A stretch of DNA of 64,000 nucleotides from Vanilla planifolia (taxonomy: Eukaryota; Streptophyta; Magnoliopsida; Asparagales; Orchidaceae). The notes under the pieces were generated by a model. The model had not been told where the DNA came from and ran no database searches. It worked only from the letters and a program-made list of their open reading frames with translations. Positions 51,721 to 64,000 of this stretch are shown one piece after another. The stretch spans positions 1,327,774 through 1,391,773 of the forward strand of contig JAIUJO010000083.1 in assembly GCA_023846275.1 (NCBI GenBank), in the 5' to 3' direction. Position 1 is the first letter of the stretch. Each line of letters opens with the position of its first letter. A program made the translations under genes and the position numbers.

Positions 51721-53555
51721 TTGCAATTTTCATCATGCTTACACCAAAGTTGAAAAATGTTATCACCTCACTAACTTAGATGCTTATGTTTGTTATTCAT
51801 TTGAAATGCCACCTCTAAATGCACGTTTTTTTATGAAATTGAATATCAATAATGCCTAAAATAATGGAATCAGTATCTACGAATTGCTAATTTTAAAAAG
51901 TATTAAATTAAAATGTTTTTTCAAAATTTTTCATTTCCTTTGTGTATTCTTTAAGTTTGGTCACATATTCTCTATGCCATCATCTCTTCATTTCAAGTAT
52001 CAACTTTCTTCCTTATGCTTTACTGTGCTCCTTTCTTTTAGTTTAGTTGTTACAGTTCATTTGATGTTTCAGCCTTAATCTTAAGCTAATGAGCTTCTTG
52101 CATTATGTGAAGTGTGGTTTAACAAATGAGATGATCAATTACTATAAATTTTTTTGTTTCTTTTAAAAATATTTTAAAAAATATATAAAAGAATTTTTAA
52201 AAAGCTTGAACAAATCTTTAAAAGTAATTTTATACATATTTTTATTTTCTTTAAAAAACATTATTTTTTATTTAGTAAACCATTTTTTGGGAAATTATGA
52301 AAACAAAAGACAACAAAAATTTTGAAGTGCATGCAAGTATATTTTTTTGCTGGTCTTACTTAAAACCAAACATACATTTACTCATGGAAACACCAAGGAA
52401 TGTGAAAACAACATATATAAAATCTTACAAAAAACTTCATAAGCTAAACCCTTATAGTAATTAAATAGAAAAAGATAAGCCATGAATGCCTTACAATAAA
52501 AAAGGATTTATAGAAAGATGAAAGGAAAGCAACAATAAGAATATGTAAAGAGTAATTCCTATGCTTAATAAAATACTCTATAAGGTATAAGTATTTTAAT
52601 TAAATCAATTAGAAAATGAGAGCTTAACTGATTTTTAGTATTAGCAACCCTTGGCTTTTTTTAGGATTTAGTCAGATGTGTTAATAGTAACATGATTAAT
52701 TGATTTATGAATATAGGGTGTTATGCCTTGATTCAATATACTTCCATCCATGTTCAAGAGGAATGCGTCCATCTGATTGGAGTAGTGAAAAGGTTCAACA
52801 TTATTGTTGTAGATCAAACATTTGTTATATTAATTTAGATTACTTAATTAAATTAGAATTACTTTTTTAATTTTTATATTTAATTAATTATTTTTGAAAT
52901 AATAATTTTGAAAGATAAGAAAAATGATTTTGATGATGATTAACATATTATGATAAAAGATATTGAAAAAAAAATTTCTAATATACATAATTTAAATTTT
53001 AATTTCATTTTTGCAGCTTACATGAATAACTAAATTAACCTTAGCATTGAAAGAAAAGATAAAATTAAAATACATAAAATTAAATTCAAGATGTATCACT
53101 TGATGCTTACTACTCAACTATGATGATTTTCATTAGACTTGATATTTGCTCATCTTTTTCTTTAATTTCTTTCTTAAAAAACATATAAACTCTCCAAAAT
53201 CCAAAATTTCATTGAAAAAAATCTATTATTGTCACATCAAGTTTGTTATCATCAAATTAAGCACCATGGCTGGGTGTGGCTTGGTGTTTAAAACATAACA
53301 TCAAGCTTGAAAATTTCTTGATGTCCCTTCAAAGCTGCTCTACAACACTTATTTAGAATAAATATATTCATGATTTATGACTATGTTAAAAATCCCTTAT
53401 TTCGACTATTGCCATCAAAACCTCTTTGATCGCCCATGAGCTCATGGGGACAAAGTTGTTTAGCATTCCTAACAAGGGAAAATTAAACCATTTAAAATTA
53501 AATATGCTACATAATCAATAATTAATGTAACAACTTTTTCTTAATAAAGAAATTC
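51721..53555. other. Unassigned AT-rich intergenic sequence
   Basis: I found no protein-family motif, terminal repeat or RNA gene in this stretch. The plus-strand frames at 51677-51859 and 51884-52078 have no recognisable content. Part of the right flank of LINE copy A (its ORF1 or 5' end) may lie at 51720-52100. Confidence 0.3.
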
Positions 53556-53560
53556 TACTA

Positions 53561-53627
53561 TACACACACACACAATTATATATATATATGTTTGTGTGTG
53601 TGTGTGTGTGTATGTATATATATATTA
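53561..53627. repeat. Compound dinucleotide microsatellite (AC/AT/GT)
   Basis: An (AC)n run is followed by (TA)n, then (TG)n, then a second (TA)n run. The AC and TG tracts on one strand are complementary to each other and flank a TA-rich centre, so this tract can fold back on itself. Confidence 0.95.
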
Positions 53628-56600
53628 TCATTTTGTCTTATTCTAACTTCTAAATGATGTTACACAGTCGTGCCTAACCTTTTCTATAAAAGCAATGAGT
53701 GTAGAGAAAATCTAAAGAATCACATTATTATATGAATAAATCACTCTTGAATTTTTAAGCCTTTGTATAAAGTCACAAAATCAGTGTTCAACCTTTTATG
53801 AACATAGGAGTAAGAAATGGCAGTGATGTCCTAATTGAATTAGAGGGCCCCATTTGTTTGACTAATTGTGCCCATACTTATAAACCCTAACGTAGAGCTT
53901 TCTTATGTTGAAATAAGAATTATTAGATTGAAATTCCCATTTCGTTTTTCACAAATCACTTCCAAAATGAGAGAGCATGTATGGTATTAGATGTAGCAAT
54001 AAATCAAATAGTTGAAATTTTATCTGCCTATCCAAAACTTGTAGATCCAAATGTCATAGTTTGATCACATTATTGTGATGATGAAATGGTTGAAAACTCA
54101 TTATTCTCTCTAAACCACATATTCATTTCCAATCCTTTGATCCCATAATTTTCATGATAGGATGGTCCAGATTTCCTCCACCATTCTAATCTACATAAAA
54201 TTATAATTATTTATTTGATTATGAAACATTTGTGATCTAGTGGTCCAAGTTAAAAACAATCATGTAGCTCACATTTACTATTTAATCCTACATTATGTTG
54301 ATTTAGAAGTCAAAAATAAAATGAATCATGTGGCTATCATTTACCTTGATTTGATCATGTAATTTTTGATCTAGCGATTCCTGATAAAATCAATTATGCG
54401 ACACCCATTTATTATGATATATTCTAGACTCTAAAGGATGTTATGATGCCTGATGGATCAAAACAACTTTTTTATAAACACTGTTGGCTAGCCAACTCAT
54501 TATTTTGCACAAAGAATTATATTTGAATAGTTCCTATTAAATTTGAGTTTTTCGACCCATTGCAGCAAATTGGGAAGTTTGGTTACTAGTTTTAGTTGTT
54601 GTAATATATTTATAATTTCTACATTTTTTAACATAAAACGATTGGTGAAAAGTTTATGAATTTTTTTAAGCCAGAAGAATAAAGTCTTATTTGTAGGTCC
54701 TCACCATTGTATTCTTTTTTCTTGAATCAATAATCCTTGTGTTCTTTTATTTCTCAATTTATTCAAGCATAGCATTATACATTTATTCTTCATTAAATAT
54801 TTTGTCAAATGTAAGATTGCTATAAGAATAAAATTTGTTTCTATTGTTTCTGTATTTCTTCTTTTATTTGGTATATTTCTTTGAAATGCTAATATACAGC
54901 TTTTGCCTTATTTCATTCTTGTGAGGTCTGGTTTTTTGTGAAAAGATTATAATAATTGGTTTTGTTTTTGTTTTTCTTTTAGTTGGTGGATGTGGGCTTG
55001 GAATTAACCTTAACTTTCTAAAAGTGTTGATGTGCTTTTTAGTTATTTTTCACTTTTATTATTTTTAATTTTTTTAAAAAAATTTCAAAGAAAATTAATT
55101 TATTTTGAAATAAAATAGAAATTTGTACAAAATCATTTAATCAACTTTTTCAATACTACAAGGTCATGTAAAACATTACTAAACTTTCTCTTTTAAAAAA
55201 TGAATAGTATTGCATAAGGACATTATATAGAGAGAATTTAGTAGTTGAAATGCATTAATGTTTTAATGAAGTCCTCTAAAAGGCAAACATTGGTATGTGA
55301 GAAAGTGGATTTGCATCCCTGAGCTTTCAGTGTACAAATTTGCATTAATGTTGTAAGCTAATATGCTACCAATCAATTATTTAGGGTGCCTCATTGAAGA
55401 ACTTGCATGATCCATTCAATATATTGTTTGGAATAAGTAGAATACATAAAGGTATCCACAATAACATTGGTTGATTCCACATAACTTACGCATTGGAATG
55501 ATATAAGCAAACATAGAAGCACAATGAATTGAATCACTATATGAATATAATCATCATAGCAAATAGTCTATGAAAATATTGTTGAAGTGATAAACAATGC
55601 TATTTAAAGATCTAAACATCTTCAATTGAGACAATCTACCTAAATGGATAAGTTTGACTAGTATATTCATGCATCGTCATAATTGTACAACCTTGACAAA
55701 TATTAGAGGAATTGTATACATATCAAAATGGTTTGTGCCATGCCACACATTTAGCCAATAGCCATCTAATGAAGTACATAACATGTTCTACATTAATGGA
55801 TTTCATTACTATAAAAATAGAAAAGACCAATTAGAGTCAGTAGATTTGTCTAATCATTTGTAATAAGTGACTATATCAAGATGATCCTAACACCAAGTGG
55901 AGCGATAAAAGAAAAAATTCATCTATTAGTATTGATGATTATGTATAGAGCATGGTAGTCCTGAAATGAAATGTTAGGCTATGATTGTTGAGGTATCATG
56001 TTGCACTTATTAAGAAATTATTCATCATCAAAGTTATCTAAATTAATTTTTGAAGCATTATAATAACAAAATGGCATTAACACAAACTAAAAAGGATTTA
56101 AAACAATCTAAATTCAATCTTGTTGGTTATCATCTAAGTTGATGATAGTATTTCTTTGAAGGAAGTTGTCAAACAATATAATGATGTACCGCATAATAAT
56201 ATATTTTAAAATGAATGATGTCTATCATCATATTTGTTTAAACTTTTGTGACCATATTAGTGAGATAGAATGCCATTAAGAAGGTGTAATGAATTCAAAC
56301 AAATCACCTAATTATCCAAAAGAAATACAAATTTTGATGTATTGTTTAATAAAACCATTGTACCTAATTGATGACACTGAATTAGTCCTTACATTGGGTT
56401 CATTGAGTGGATGAATTGTCCAAAGAATCAAGACATACCAATGATGAGCCAATGATGCACTTTTGGAAACTTTCCTTGAGATTGAATTAATAAATAGTTC
56501 CATTTGATATTGGATCAAATAACCAAGACGTTATTAAGAAAGTAGCAGCTTTTTTCTCATTCCCCACCCATCCAATTTCTAAAGAGAAAGATAAATTCTA

Positions 56601-57099
56601 TAAGTAGCTTTCCAATTCACAAATTTAACATTGTATTAATAATACAAACAATAATTTAATGTAATTTTAGTACACTTTTTACTCAATCTACTTCACCAAA
56701 AGTAGTTGAAATTGTATTTCTTGCTTTTGTATTTTTATTAGAACCCAGTTCAGCTTTGACAAAAAGATATTGAAATGGGTTTGATTGGTATGTTTTGGAA
56801 AAGAAAAAATCCTTATCTTTAATATAAGAAGAATGTGTATCATCTATTATATTTAAGAGATTCTATGGACATGGTTTTCCCATTCAATAAATTAGCCATG
56901 TCAAATAGGTTCATTCAGTTGCCACAAAATAAGACCCATTTGGTAAGAGCTACAAAGCCTAGGTAGTTTAAGGGAATTGAATTGTTTAAAAAGATTTTAA
57001 AAAATATGATAAAATTTTATGGTTTGCTTTCCAAGATTTTTCTTCTTCTTTTTCAACCCCAATTGCTTAGTGATTTCCATAAGAACAAATCAAAGCCGA
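53628..57099. other. Unassigned sequence between LINE copies
   Basis: I see no confident coding or repeat structure. The minus-strand open frame at 56312-56518 and its surroundings (about 55350-56550) look like degraded coding sequence, being less AT-rich and with longer partial frames, but they match nothing I recognise. A pyrimidine-rich stretch near 57040-57057 lies close to the expected 3' end of LINE copy B. Confidence 0.3.
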
Positions 57100-60000
57100 C
57101 ACAAATGAACTTATTGAAGAATTTAATGTGTTTGATTATGGAGGCATTTGTTGGATGACTTTTTTATGATTACTCAATAAATATATGGACATCTCTCCTT
57201 ATCATTTTTAATTAAATATTTGAAACCTTTTAGAATTTTTTATGAATCTATAATGTCCAAATGAAGTTGATTGCTAGCAAATTAAGCTAATTGGTTTACC
57301 ACTACATAGCCTTCTTTAAATATGTGCTAGAATCGAATCAATTTACAATGGAATTAATTCATTTTGCTCAATATGGTTAACATACACTAAGGGATTCTAG
57401 TTCTTTAGCAAATCATTACAAGGATTGATTTACTATTTGATTCTACAACAACGCTCTATATGACTAGATTATCACTTAAGTTTAAACCAAATAGTATTAT
57501 GATGTCTTATATTCTATATTTAATTTAGATCCTTCATAAATTGACAATGCATTCATTTATTTACATTAGTGGTCTTCGATCACACAATCACCTAAAATGC
57601 ATTGGTTCCCTTTGGTAAATCAACTCGTATATAATTTGACAAAAGTTTGTATTAGGGGAGTCCACTGAACCACTTCAATTGTTCTGAATTTCCTCCTACA
57701 AAGTAGAGGAAGCAATGAATATTTTTCTAATTGAAGATTTATTGGGCATCTCTACATGATTAGACTACAATTGAAAATGGCATAGATATTATGTTGAAAT
57801 TCATTTATGATAGAAATCTTTGGTGTTTTTTCTATTATTTAGTTTTAAATTTTTAACTTCCAGATATTGCATCATATCAAAGATGGAGGAACTAAAGATA
57901 CATTAATGACTATACTATTTTTGTGACTACAATTCCACTAATGTAGATGCAATTGATGAACCATGTCAAGTTGGTTATTTTTAATGCCATGGATTATAGG
58001 AAAATGGTTCAATAAGATTATGCACCATGGACAATCCATAAAAGTAAGAATTTGAGAGTTCTTATATGCCTAGAAAGTCCATCTGTCTTCAACTTAAAAA
58101 TTCAACTTACTCCAATTGTTAGCAAAATGTAATAAACTTATAAGAGACTCTATATTAGTAAAGAAATTTTGGAAGCTAGATAACTATTCTTCTAAAGAAA
58201 AACATTCATTGTGCTTTCCACTATATTAATAATATTTATTGAATGATAGAACATCATTAGAGTATAGATTGGAATTAAATAAAGGACATGGCTAACAATC
58301 AAAACCTACTATTAAGAGTAATTTCTTCCTCTATCTAATTATCTTCATGCATGTTTTGTTAATGTTGTTTTGTAAGTGAACAACCTACTTCTTTCCTTTC
58401 AAAAAGGTGCTTTCAAGTAAAGGGATTGAATGGTAGTTTCTTTTGTATCCTAAGAGACTCTTGATGTTGTTCTCATACATGTGTTTCATTTATTTAATCT
58501 CAAAAGATAAAATATTTTGTACAATAATTTCCAAATTTCATGCATCATAGAGTTTAAAGGGGAATATATTGATATTTTGAATAGGGTGTTTTTCACATCA
58601 TGACAAGAGGATAAAATTCAACTATTATGTCCAAATGGGAGTTTGATTTATAACCTCTCAAAGTTGCGTAGTGCTTCACTATAGCATATATATTTCAATT
58701 TCATACACTGCTTCATAGTATTTAGCTATAATAAGGATAGATGGTTCCCTTGCTTTAGCCATGGGATGATTAGGAGGGACCATTATCTCTGAAATTAATG
58801 TCTAGTAGTCATTTTTTACAATATATACTTATGGCTAGATTAACAAATTAACTATTAAAGTTAATCTTATGCAGTACTTTTTAAGAAAATTGCATGATAT
58901 GCATTTTAATACTTTCCTAAAGTATAGTTGGATAATAGAGTAATTAACTTTGACCTTGCAATTTAAGTTATTAAAGTAGTTCTTATGCAATGAAGTCATT
59001 TTTAAAGATTTTCCCTCTATAAAAGTTCATTGCTCCATTAAGATGAGTGTATAGACAGAAAAGATTGTAAGACAACAACAAATAACCTAAAAGTTTTTTC
59101 AAAGAAACAACTGTGCAAATTAGTCTACAATCTTTAATAGATATAGTGCAATAATTCCTTGGAAGAAAAATTATGTTACCACAAATGAATTATCTAAGTA
59201 GTAGGTTGCCAACAAGAAATTCATTGATAGCTTCATAATTGTCATCTTGAATTATGGATTAACAATACTTGTAAATAAAATTATTAAAGCCATCAAATTT
59301 AAAAGTGCTTCAAAAATCCATCAAAAAAATTATTTCTTATAATTCTCCCTTACATATTGGCTAAATTAGCATCATATTCCTTTTTAGTGAGTCAAAGGAT
59401 AATAAGGCAAACTCCTTCCATTTTGCTTAGTAGCGACAATATATAAATGAAGCGTGAAGCAACCCGCAACATATTTTGTAAATAAATCCTTCTTTGGGAC
59501 CCCACTCCCATTTTCATCTTTAATTCCTTATATATTAAGCTTACTTTTCCTACTTTTGGCCATTATGTGGAACAACACTTTTCTTTTGTTGCCTTCCTTG
59601 GGACAAATAGTACTTGCCTTCAAGTTAATGGAATATGGCTCCTATACTTCTTGAATCATCTAGTATTACAAAATTGAGCTTTCTTCATGGTGAGTTTTAA
59701 GTCTCCTCATTTTGTAAGCTAGGGTCCTCATTCTTGACACAACAATTGGAAAACTCTAGTTCTGAGCAAACACTAGATAGAATTCAAGGCTTTAGTCCAT
59801 GAGCTTTGGAACTTTGAGTCTCTTGGAATAGATCTAGTAGTTGGAGAAAAATCAATAAAAGGGAGTAATCCAATAGGATCAAGTTCGTATGTTAAACCAC
59901 TATATCGAAAATGTTTTGAGCTAATCATAATTAATTAGGGTTCTATCTAGAGGAGTGATGTTTAGATTCTCAAACCTTAGTAATGACATTAAATTCTCCC

Positions 60001-60300
60001 TTCCATCCAAGGAAGACAATTAGCCTCCATGATCAGTCTTAAAGCCAACCATTGATCTCTTCTATTGATAAAATAGTTCTTAGCATACACAAAAAGGTAA
60101 CAACATATTTATATGTCATGCTTTATAACCATGTGAAGACATTGCTCTTCATTTTCAATATTTGTCCTTGGAACTAATAAAAAAAAACACCCATACTTTG
60201 TTAAAGATGTTGCTCTCGTAATAAAAAAACTTTAACTCCTTTGAATGATGTCCATTTTTTGTTACCTTCAAAAAGTATTAAAAATGAAGCTATCTTAATT
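57100..60300 (-). pseudogene. LINE (L1-type) ORF2 remnant with C-terminal RNase H, copy B
   Basis: The most complete LINE in the window, on the minus strand. The endonuclease region contains FVYAKNYFINRRDQWLALRL and PWMEGRI (about 59990-60110), where 'PW...GDFN' would be expected. RT follows: NFYRGKIFKN and ELL (about 58955-59035), FVNLAISIY (about 58830-58865), WLKQGNHLSLL (about 58735-58780, from 'LRQGDPLSP'), and LIPIYTLMMF with INIVESTMNVF (about 58210-58290). A zf-RVT-like part (FLLLWIVHGA) lies near 58030-58060. RNase H is at about 57277-57680. Multiple stops and frameshifts; several catalytic residues are altered. Layout and wording match copy A, so both belong to one family. Confidence 0.88.
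57277..57690 (-). pseudogene. LINE-encoded RNase H domain of copy B
   Basis: VVQWTPL near 57655-57677 is followed by FVKLYTS, FTKGNQCILGDCVIEDH (about 57569-57621), and at the end HIFKEGYVVVNQLA (about 57280-57332). This is the order of the plant LINE RNase H: 'W.PP..G..K.NTDG', 'SKGNPG.AG.GGVIRD', then 'H..REGN..AD.LA'. The first catalytic aspartate (NTDG) is replaced by YTS. Confidence 0.8.
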
Positions 60301-60785
60301 TTGTGCAATTTGATCATGTTTTAACACATGAATCTTTTGTTGAATTGACTACAACATTAATGATCAAAATTAGGATATTACCCATTTCAATTTATAATTT
60401 TAGTATTTTGAGATGCCTAAAGTCTTCTTTAGGCCATGTTAAAGTAAATGATTTTTCTACATTCGATTTAGTAGCTTTTCATCTTGACATGTGACTGATA
60501 GACACTACAAAGCCATCTTGATTCACATAAAAAATGTTAAGAGCCTTTGCATTTTCTTAGAAATCCTAATTAAATATTTTGAGTAATTTAATGTCTATTT
60601 GTTACCACATATTGTGCCTTATCTACAAGCACGTTGTGCTTGGTGGCATGTGAAATCCATGCACATTCTATTAAGGGATGAAATGACAAAAAATCTACTT
60701 GTTGTATGCCATAAGTCAATGGTGAAATGTTTCTTTTGAAAATTAAAATATTATACATTTTGAATTAAAATCTGCATCGAACCCC

Positions 60786-60794
60786 TATATAAGG
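60786..60794 (+). promoter_or_regulatory. TATA-box-like TATATAAGG before the gypsy 3 gag
   Basis: The sequence CCCTATATAAGG lies just upstream of the gypsy 3 gag-like open frame. Plant LTR promoters often carry such a box. It is assigned by position and match only; no LTR boundary was found around it. Confidence 0.3.
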
Positions 60795-60802
60795 ATGTAA
60801 GA

Positions 60803-61300
60803 ATGATGAATGAAAGAGAGAGAATCTCTTGGAGGGATCAATCTTCTTATGCAAGTACAATTTACTTTATTAACATAACAAATAGAGGTGTTAATAAGGA
60901 TGATGCGAAAAAATCAATATATTCCATTGTAACCATCGATGAAAAATCACCATGGAAAGAAAAGTTTTCTAACTCAGGGACACTTGGGCATACATTTGAA
61001 GGTGCCATCATTACTATTCCTATTTAATTCTTGTGAATCGATAAGCACTTTTCATGTTAGATATACCCTTTTAATGATGTTAATATGGATGCAAAAACCT
61101 TAGATGCCAAATTAAATCAACTAGAGACCTATTTCTCTTTGTACAACTACTCTTCAATTGGAAAAGTATTATATGCTTAATTGAAAATATTAAGCCATGC
61201 ATTGGCCTAGTTGAATTTAAATTTAAGAACCCATTCATATATAGAGCTAATATGGAGTCTGCCTAAGAAATTAATTTGATAAAAATTTTATCCCTTTGTT
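60803..61300 (+). pseudogene. gag: Ty3/gypsy gag fragment (gypsy 3)
   Basis: The strongest part is DAKLNQLETYFSLYNYSS followed by YA.LKI and HALA (about 61095-61210). It matches the plant gypsy capsid start '..W...LE.YF....' with 'K...A...L.G.A..WW'. The 74-codon open frame 60803-61027 precedes it directly and ends before this motif; it may be the gag N-terminus, but I recognise nothing specific in it. Frameshifts and stops separate the pieces. Confidence 0.6.
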
Positions 61301-62359
61301 TGTGTAAATGGTGGAGGAAGTAGAACTATCTATGATATTGACGATTGCAAACAATATAAGATTACATCATTAAATTTCAAAGACAAGCTATAACATTAAG
61401 GATATATATTACAAAGATGTATACATTATATTCTCTAAGGTTTTTATTATCCTATTGCTACATAACTCACCTTATTCCCTATACAATCTTTAGTATAAGT
61501 AAGAAGATTTACAATGGCCATTGATATAACCTCCATTAAAAATAAGAATCAAAATATGGAGCCAAAGACATGGGATTTAAGAGTTTGAGATGATTAACAC
61601 TAATATAATGAACACACAAAAGAGAAGTGATTAATATCCAATAAAGTGGGTGGTAAAACAATAATAAAAACACCATTTACAAGTGGGAGTCACAAAAATT
61701 GTACCCATTACAAAAACAAAGACAAATATGAGAAAAATGATTGATCTTTTACACTAATCTTTTCTTAGTTTAAGAAAAACAGAAAAAAAGGTCATTGTTG
61801 CAACAAAAATTAATACGATTCTTGAGGCTCGACAATAGAAAGCTATGACTCTATCTCTTTTGGTATGGCCAACAGAGTTCATAATTAATGAAATTATTGT
61901 AGGAAGAGTGGAATGCTTTTGAACTTGCATTCATGTAAATAATTTTGTCAATGGTATCATAAACAGTGTAGCAAGAAATATTTGATTTTTAAAAGCCTTT
62001 TGAAGAAGCTCTACTTAGAAGGTGGTACTTATCTAAGCTCTATTCTCATGGGTTATGCCTCATAGTCTCTAAAGCAAGAGTTTATAGATAATATACGGTA
62101 AAATTTGAAATAAATTAAGAATATATTGTTGAATTTTTGCACGAAGCAGCACTGATAGATATTTTCCAAGCCAAATAGAGCTGAGTCATAAAATTTGGAT
62201 AGAAATTTGAAAACATGAAAGTTAATAGTTGATATTATTACTACTATCCATGAAAATAGATTTGGAAATAGAATTCTAAATTATGTGTTATTGTTAATTA
62301 GATGCAAGAAGCTGACTATTGCTTGTTAAAAATATGATAATATAACTAAAGAACTTTAG
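61301..62359 (+). other. Unassigned; expected position of the rest of gag and protease of gypsy 3
   Basis: It lies between a gag-like and an RT-like segment of one element on the same strand and has about the right length for the gag end plus protease. I could not find a zinc knuckle or protease active site, so the assignment is positional only. Confidence 0.35.
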
Positions 62360-63160
62360 AAGATACTAAGAGAATATTATACACTATTTACTAAACAACT
62401 TTAAGGAAGTGATTAATTAGCAAGTCATGGAGTTATTGAAGTATCGAGTACTCAAGCCTACTAATTCACCATCTGGCTTTCTAGTTGAAATAGTGCAAAA
62501 TAGGATGGATGTTGGTGCATGTTTGTGGATTGTCAAGCTCTTAACCATATGTCTTTGTACGAATAGGTATCCAAGATGAAGAATTAATGATCTATTAGAC
62601 AAACTAAAGTTTGCATGAGCATTGACAAACTTAGAAGTCTAAGCAAGTGTCATCAATTATATATCACAGATAGAGAAACTTTGAAAAAAAACTTTTAAAA
62701 CCCTACAAAGATTGTATGAGTGGCTAGTAATGGTGTTTGGTTGTGTAATGCCTAAGAAAAAGTCATGTGGCTAACGAATGGCCTTCGTTTCCATTAGAAG
62801 ATTTTATGCTAGTCTACTTTGATGGGATTGTTATTTATAGTAATACTCATGAGGGACATAAAGAATTTCTAGAAGGTGTTCGATATATTACAATCCCAAC
62901 ATTTATAGATGAATACGAAGAAGTGCGAGTAAGCAAGAGAAATCATTTTTACATTTGAGATATTAAGTTGGAAAGGATGAAATAAACATTGATAATGAGA
63001 AGGCTGATGCAATTGAGACATGGTCTAAACGAAATAATGTTACCATTGTTAGTGGTTTTCATAGAGCTTATTAATACCTAAGAAAATTCCTCAAAAGATT
63101 CTTTGAAATAATAACACCTTTTCATGCACTAACATGCTTACATCTAAAATTTGAGTTGAT
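62360..63160 (+). pseudogene. Ty3/gypsy reverse transcriptase (gypsy 3)
   Basis: In order: ELLKYRVLKPTNSPSGFLVE (about 62425-62485), the 'W..DY..LN' region degraded, NRYPR then RINDLLDKL (about 62560-62610), RLYEWLVMVFG (62709-62741), and the open piece 62767-62958 with VYFDGIVIYSNTHEGHKEFL. The active-site motif is YFDG at 62815-62826 where the family has Y-x-DD, so the second aspartate is lost. Then KADAIETWSKRNNVTIVSGF and YLRKFLKRFFEIITPF (about 63000-63120) match the connection to RNase H. Stops occur throughout. Confidence 0.9.
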
Positions 63161-64000
63161 AGAATTAAATTAATTGCCATTTCAATAATTAAAAGTTGTA
63201 ACTTTTGAAGTACCAGTTTTAGCTCTACCAATCTGCAACATTTATTTTAAATGAAAGTAGATTAATTATGGTAAGTTATTGATGTAGTTTTTTTGTAATA
63301 AGGCGAACCACTAGCATACTATGCTTAATTACTACTAGGAGAATAAAGAAAACCAAATCAATGATAAATAGTTGATTTGTTTACTTCAATCTATAAAACA
63401 TTAAGTGCTACACATCCTTAGAAAATAATTCTTAGTACATTCAGATCATTAGCCACACTAGTAGTTGCAAACTCAACCAAAGCTACAACATGCATGACAA
63501 TTTAAGTGGTTGTCATACCTACAATAATTCAGCCCGATTATTAAATATAAGGCAACTGAACAAACTTGTAAATATGCTTTCTCAACCTCCTTCAATCTTA
63601 CAATTTTTAACAACTACTAGGCCAATATAACCTTTAGAAATTAAGGAGCAATTTATAAACTAAAAAGATGACCCCAACTTTTGCAAATTTTGTCAAGTGA
63701 CAAAAAGAGGAAAATAAAAATGTTGTACATCATGATGGCGATAAAAAATGATGAATAAGTTTAGCTCACATCACTAAGGTCTTGAACACATTCGAGTTTC
63801 AAAGACCACCCTTAATTTTCAAAGGTATGCTTATTGACTCCACTTGAATTTGGACATTAAGAAATTTATTGATAGGTGAACACCTTTGTTGAATGAAAAC
63901 AATCAGGTCATATATAAGAACTATATATATTCCTGCCAACACAAATAAGTTCTTAGAATAATAATTCAATGGATTTTATCAATGGTCCAGCAATGAGTTC
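63161..64000 (+). pseudogene. Ty3/gypsy RNase H and start of integrase region (gypsy 3), cut by the window edge
   Basis: TFEVPVLALPICNIYF (about 63196-63245) matches the start of the gypsy RNase H ('APVLALPDF...F'). LVHSDH (about 63433-63450) and FKWLSYLQ with FSPIIKYKATEQ (about 63505-63560) match the 'HSDH.AL' and 'KW...LQ.F.F.I.YK.G' blocks. From about 63660 the reading resembles the pre-integrase spacer, poorly preserved. The element evidently continues past 64000. Confidence 0.8.

Noticed and set aside
60303-60494. Plus-strand open frame
   Set aside because: It has no recognisable motif and lies at the 5' edge of the minus-strand LINE copy B.
42151-64000. Endogenous plant virus (caulimovirus-like) sequence
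   Set aside because: The RT motifs occur with integrase or LINE domains in retrotransposon order, and no viral movement or coat protein motif was seen.

Overview
The window is non-genic, AT-rich nuclear DNA from a plant, probably an angiosperm. No intact host gene, tRNA, rRNA or bacterial-type gene could be recognised. The plant assignment rests on the mobile elements: a Copia retrotransposon primed by initiator tRNA-Met with a plant-type gag, Ty3/gypsy pol remnants, and plant L1-type LINEs, some with a C-terminal RNase H. The species could not be determined. All element families were assigned by reading translations by eye; no database search was possible.

Left and centre (1-42150): a very diverged tandem repeat with a monomer of about 400 bp. 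Landmark counting by eye gives roughly 80 monomers. Copies from 1 to about 16103 run in one orientation; copies from about 18130 to 42150 run in the opposite orientation. A decayed LINE fragment (about 16130-17950) lies exactly at the switch. A Copia LTR retrotransposon (5877-12291, minus strand) is inserted inside one monomer of the left block. It has two LTRs of about 1.8 kb, a perfect 5-bp target duplication (AACCT), a perfect 12-nt primer binding site and a polypurine tract. Its interior has shrunk to about 2.8 kb: gag is nearly complete, but only scattered pieces of pol remain.

Right (42150-64000): a graveyard of nested or adjacent retroelements. In order there is a possible LTR-like stretch (about 42760-43560), a Ty3/gypsy gag-end/protease/RT/RNase H/integrase remnant on the minus strand (about 44118-47470), a second gypsy integrase fragment (about 48380-49420, minus), LINE copy A (about 49430-51720, minus), about 5 kb with no assignable content apart from a dinucleotide microsatellite, LINE copy B (about 57100-60300, minus), and a third gypsy element on the plus strand (about 60800 to the window edge) that continues beyond the window.

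These sequences do not work together as a pathway. The layout reads as an old repeat array, perhaps pericentromeric, invaded by retroelements that have since decayed. The most unusual aspect is the large, old, inverted 400-bp array, which I do not recognise as a described satellite family.
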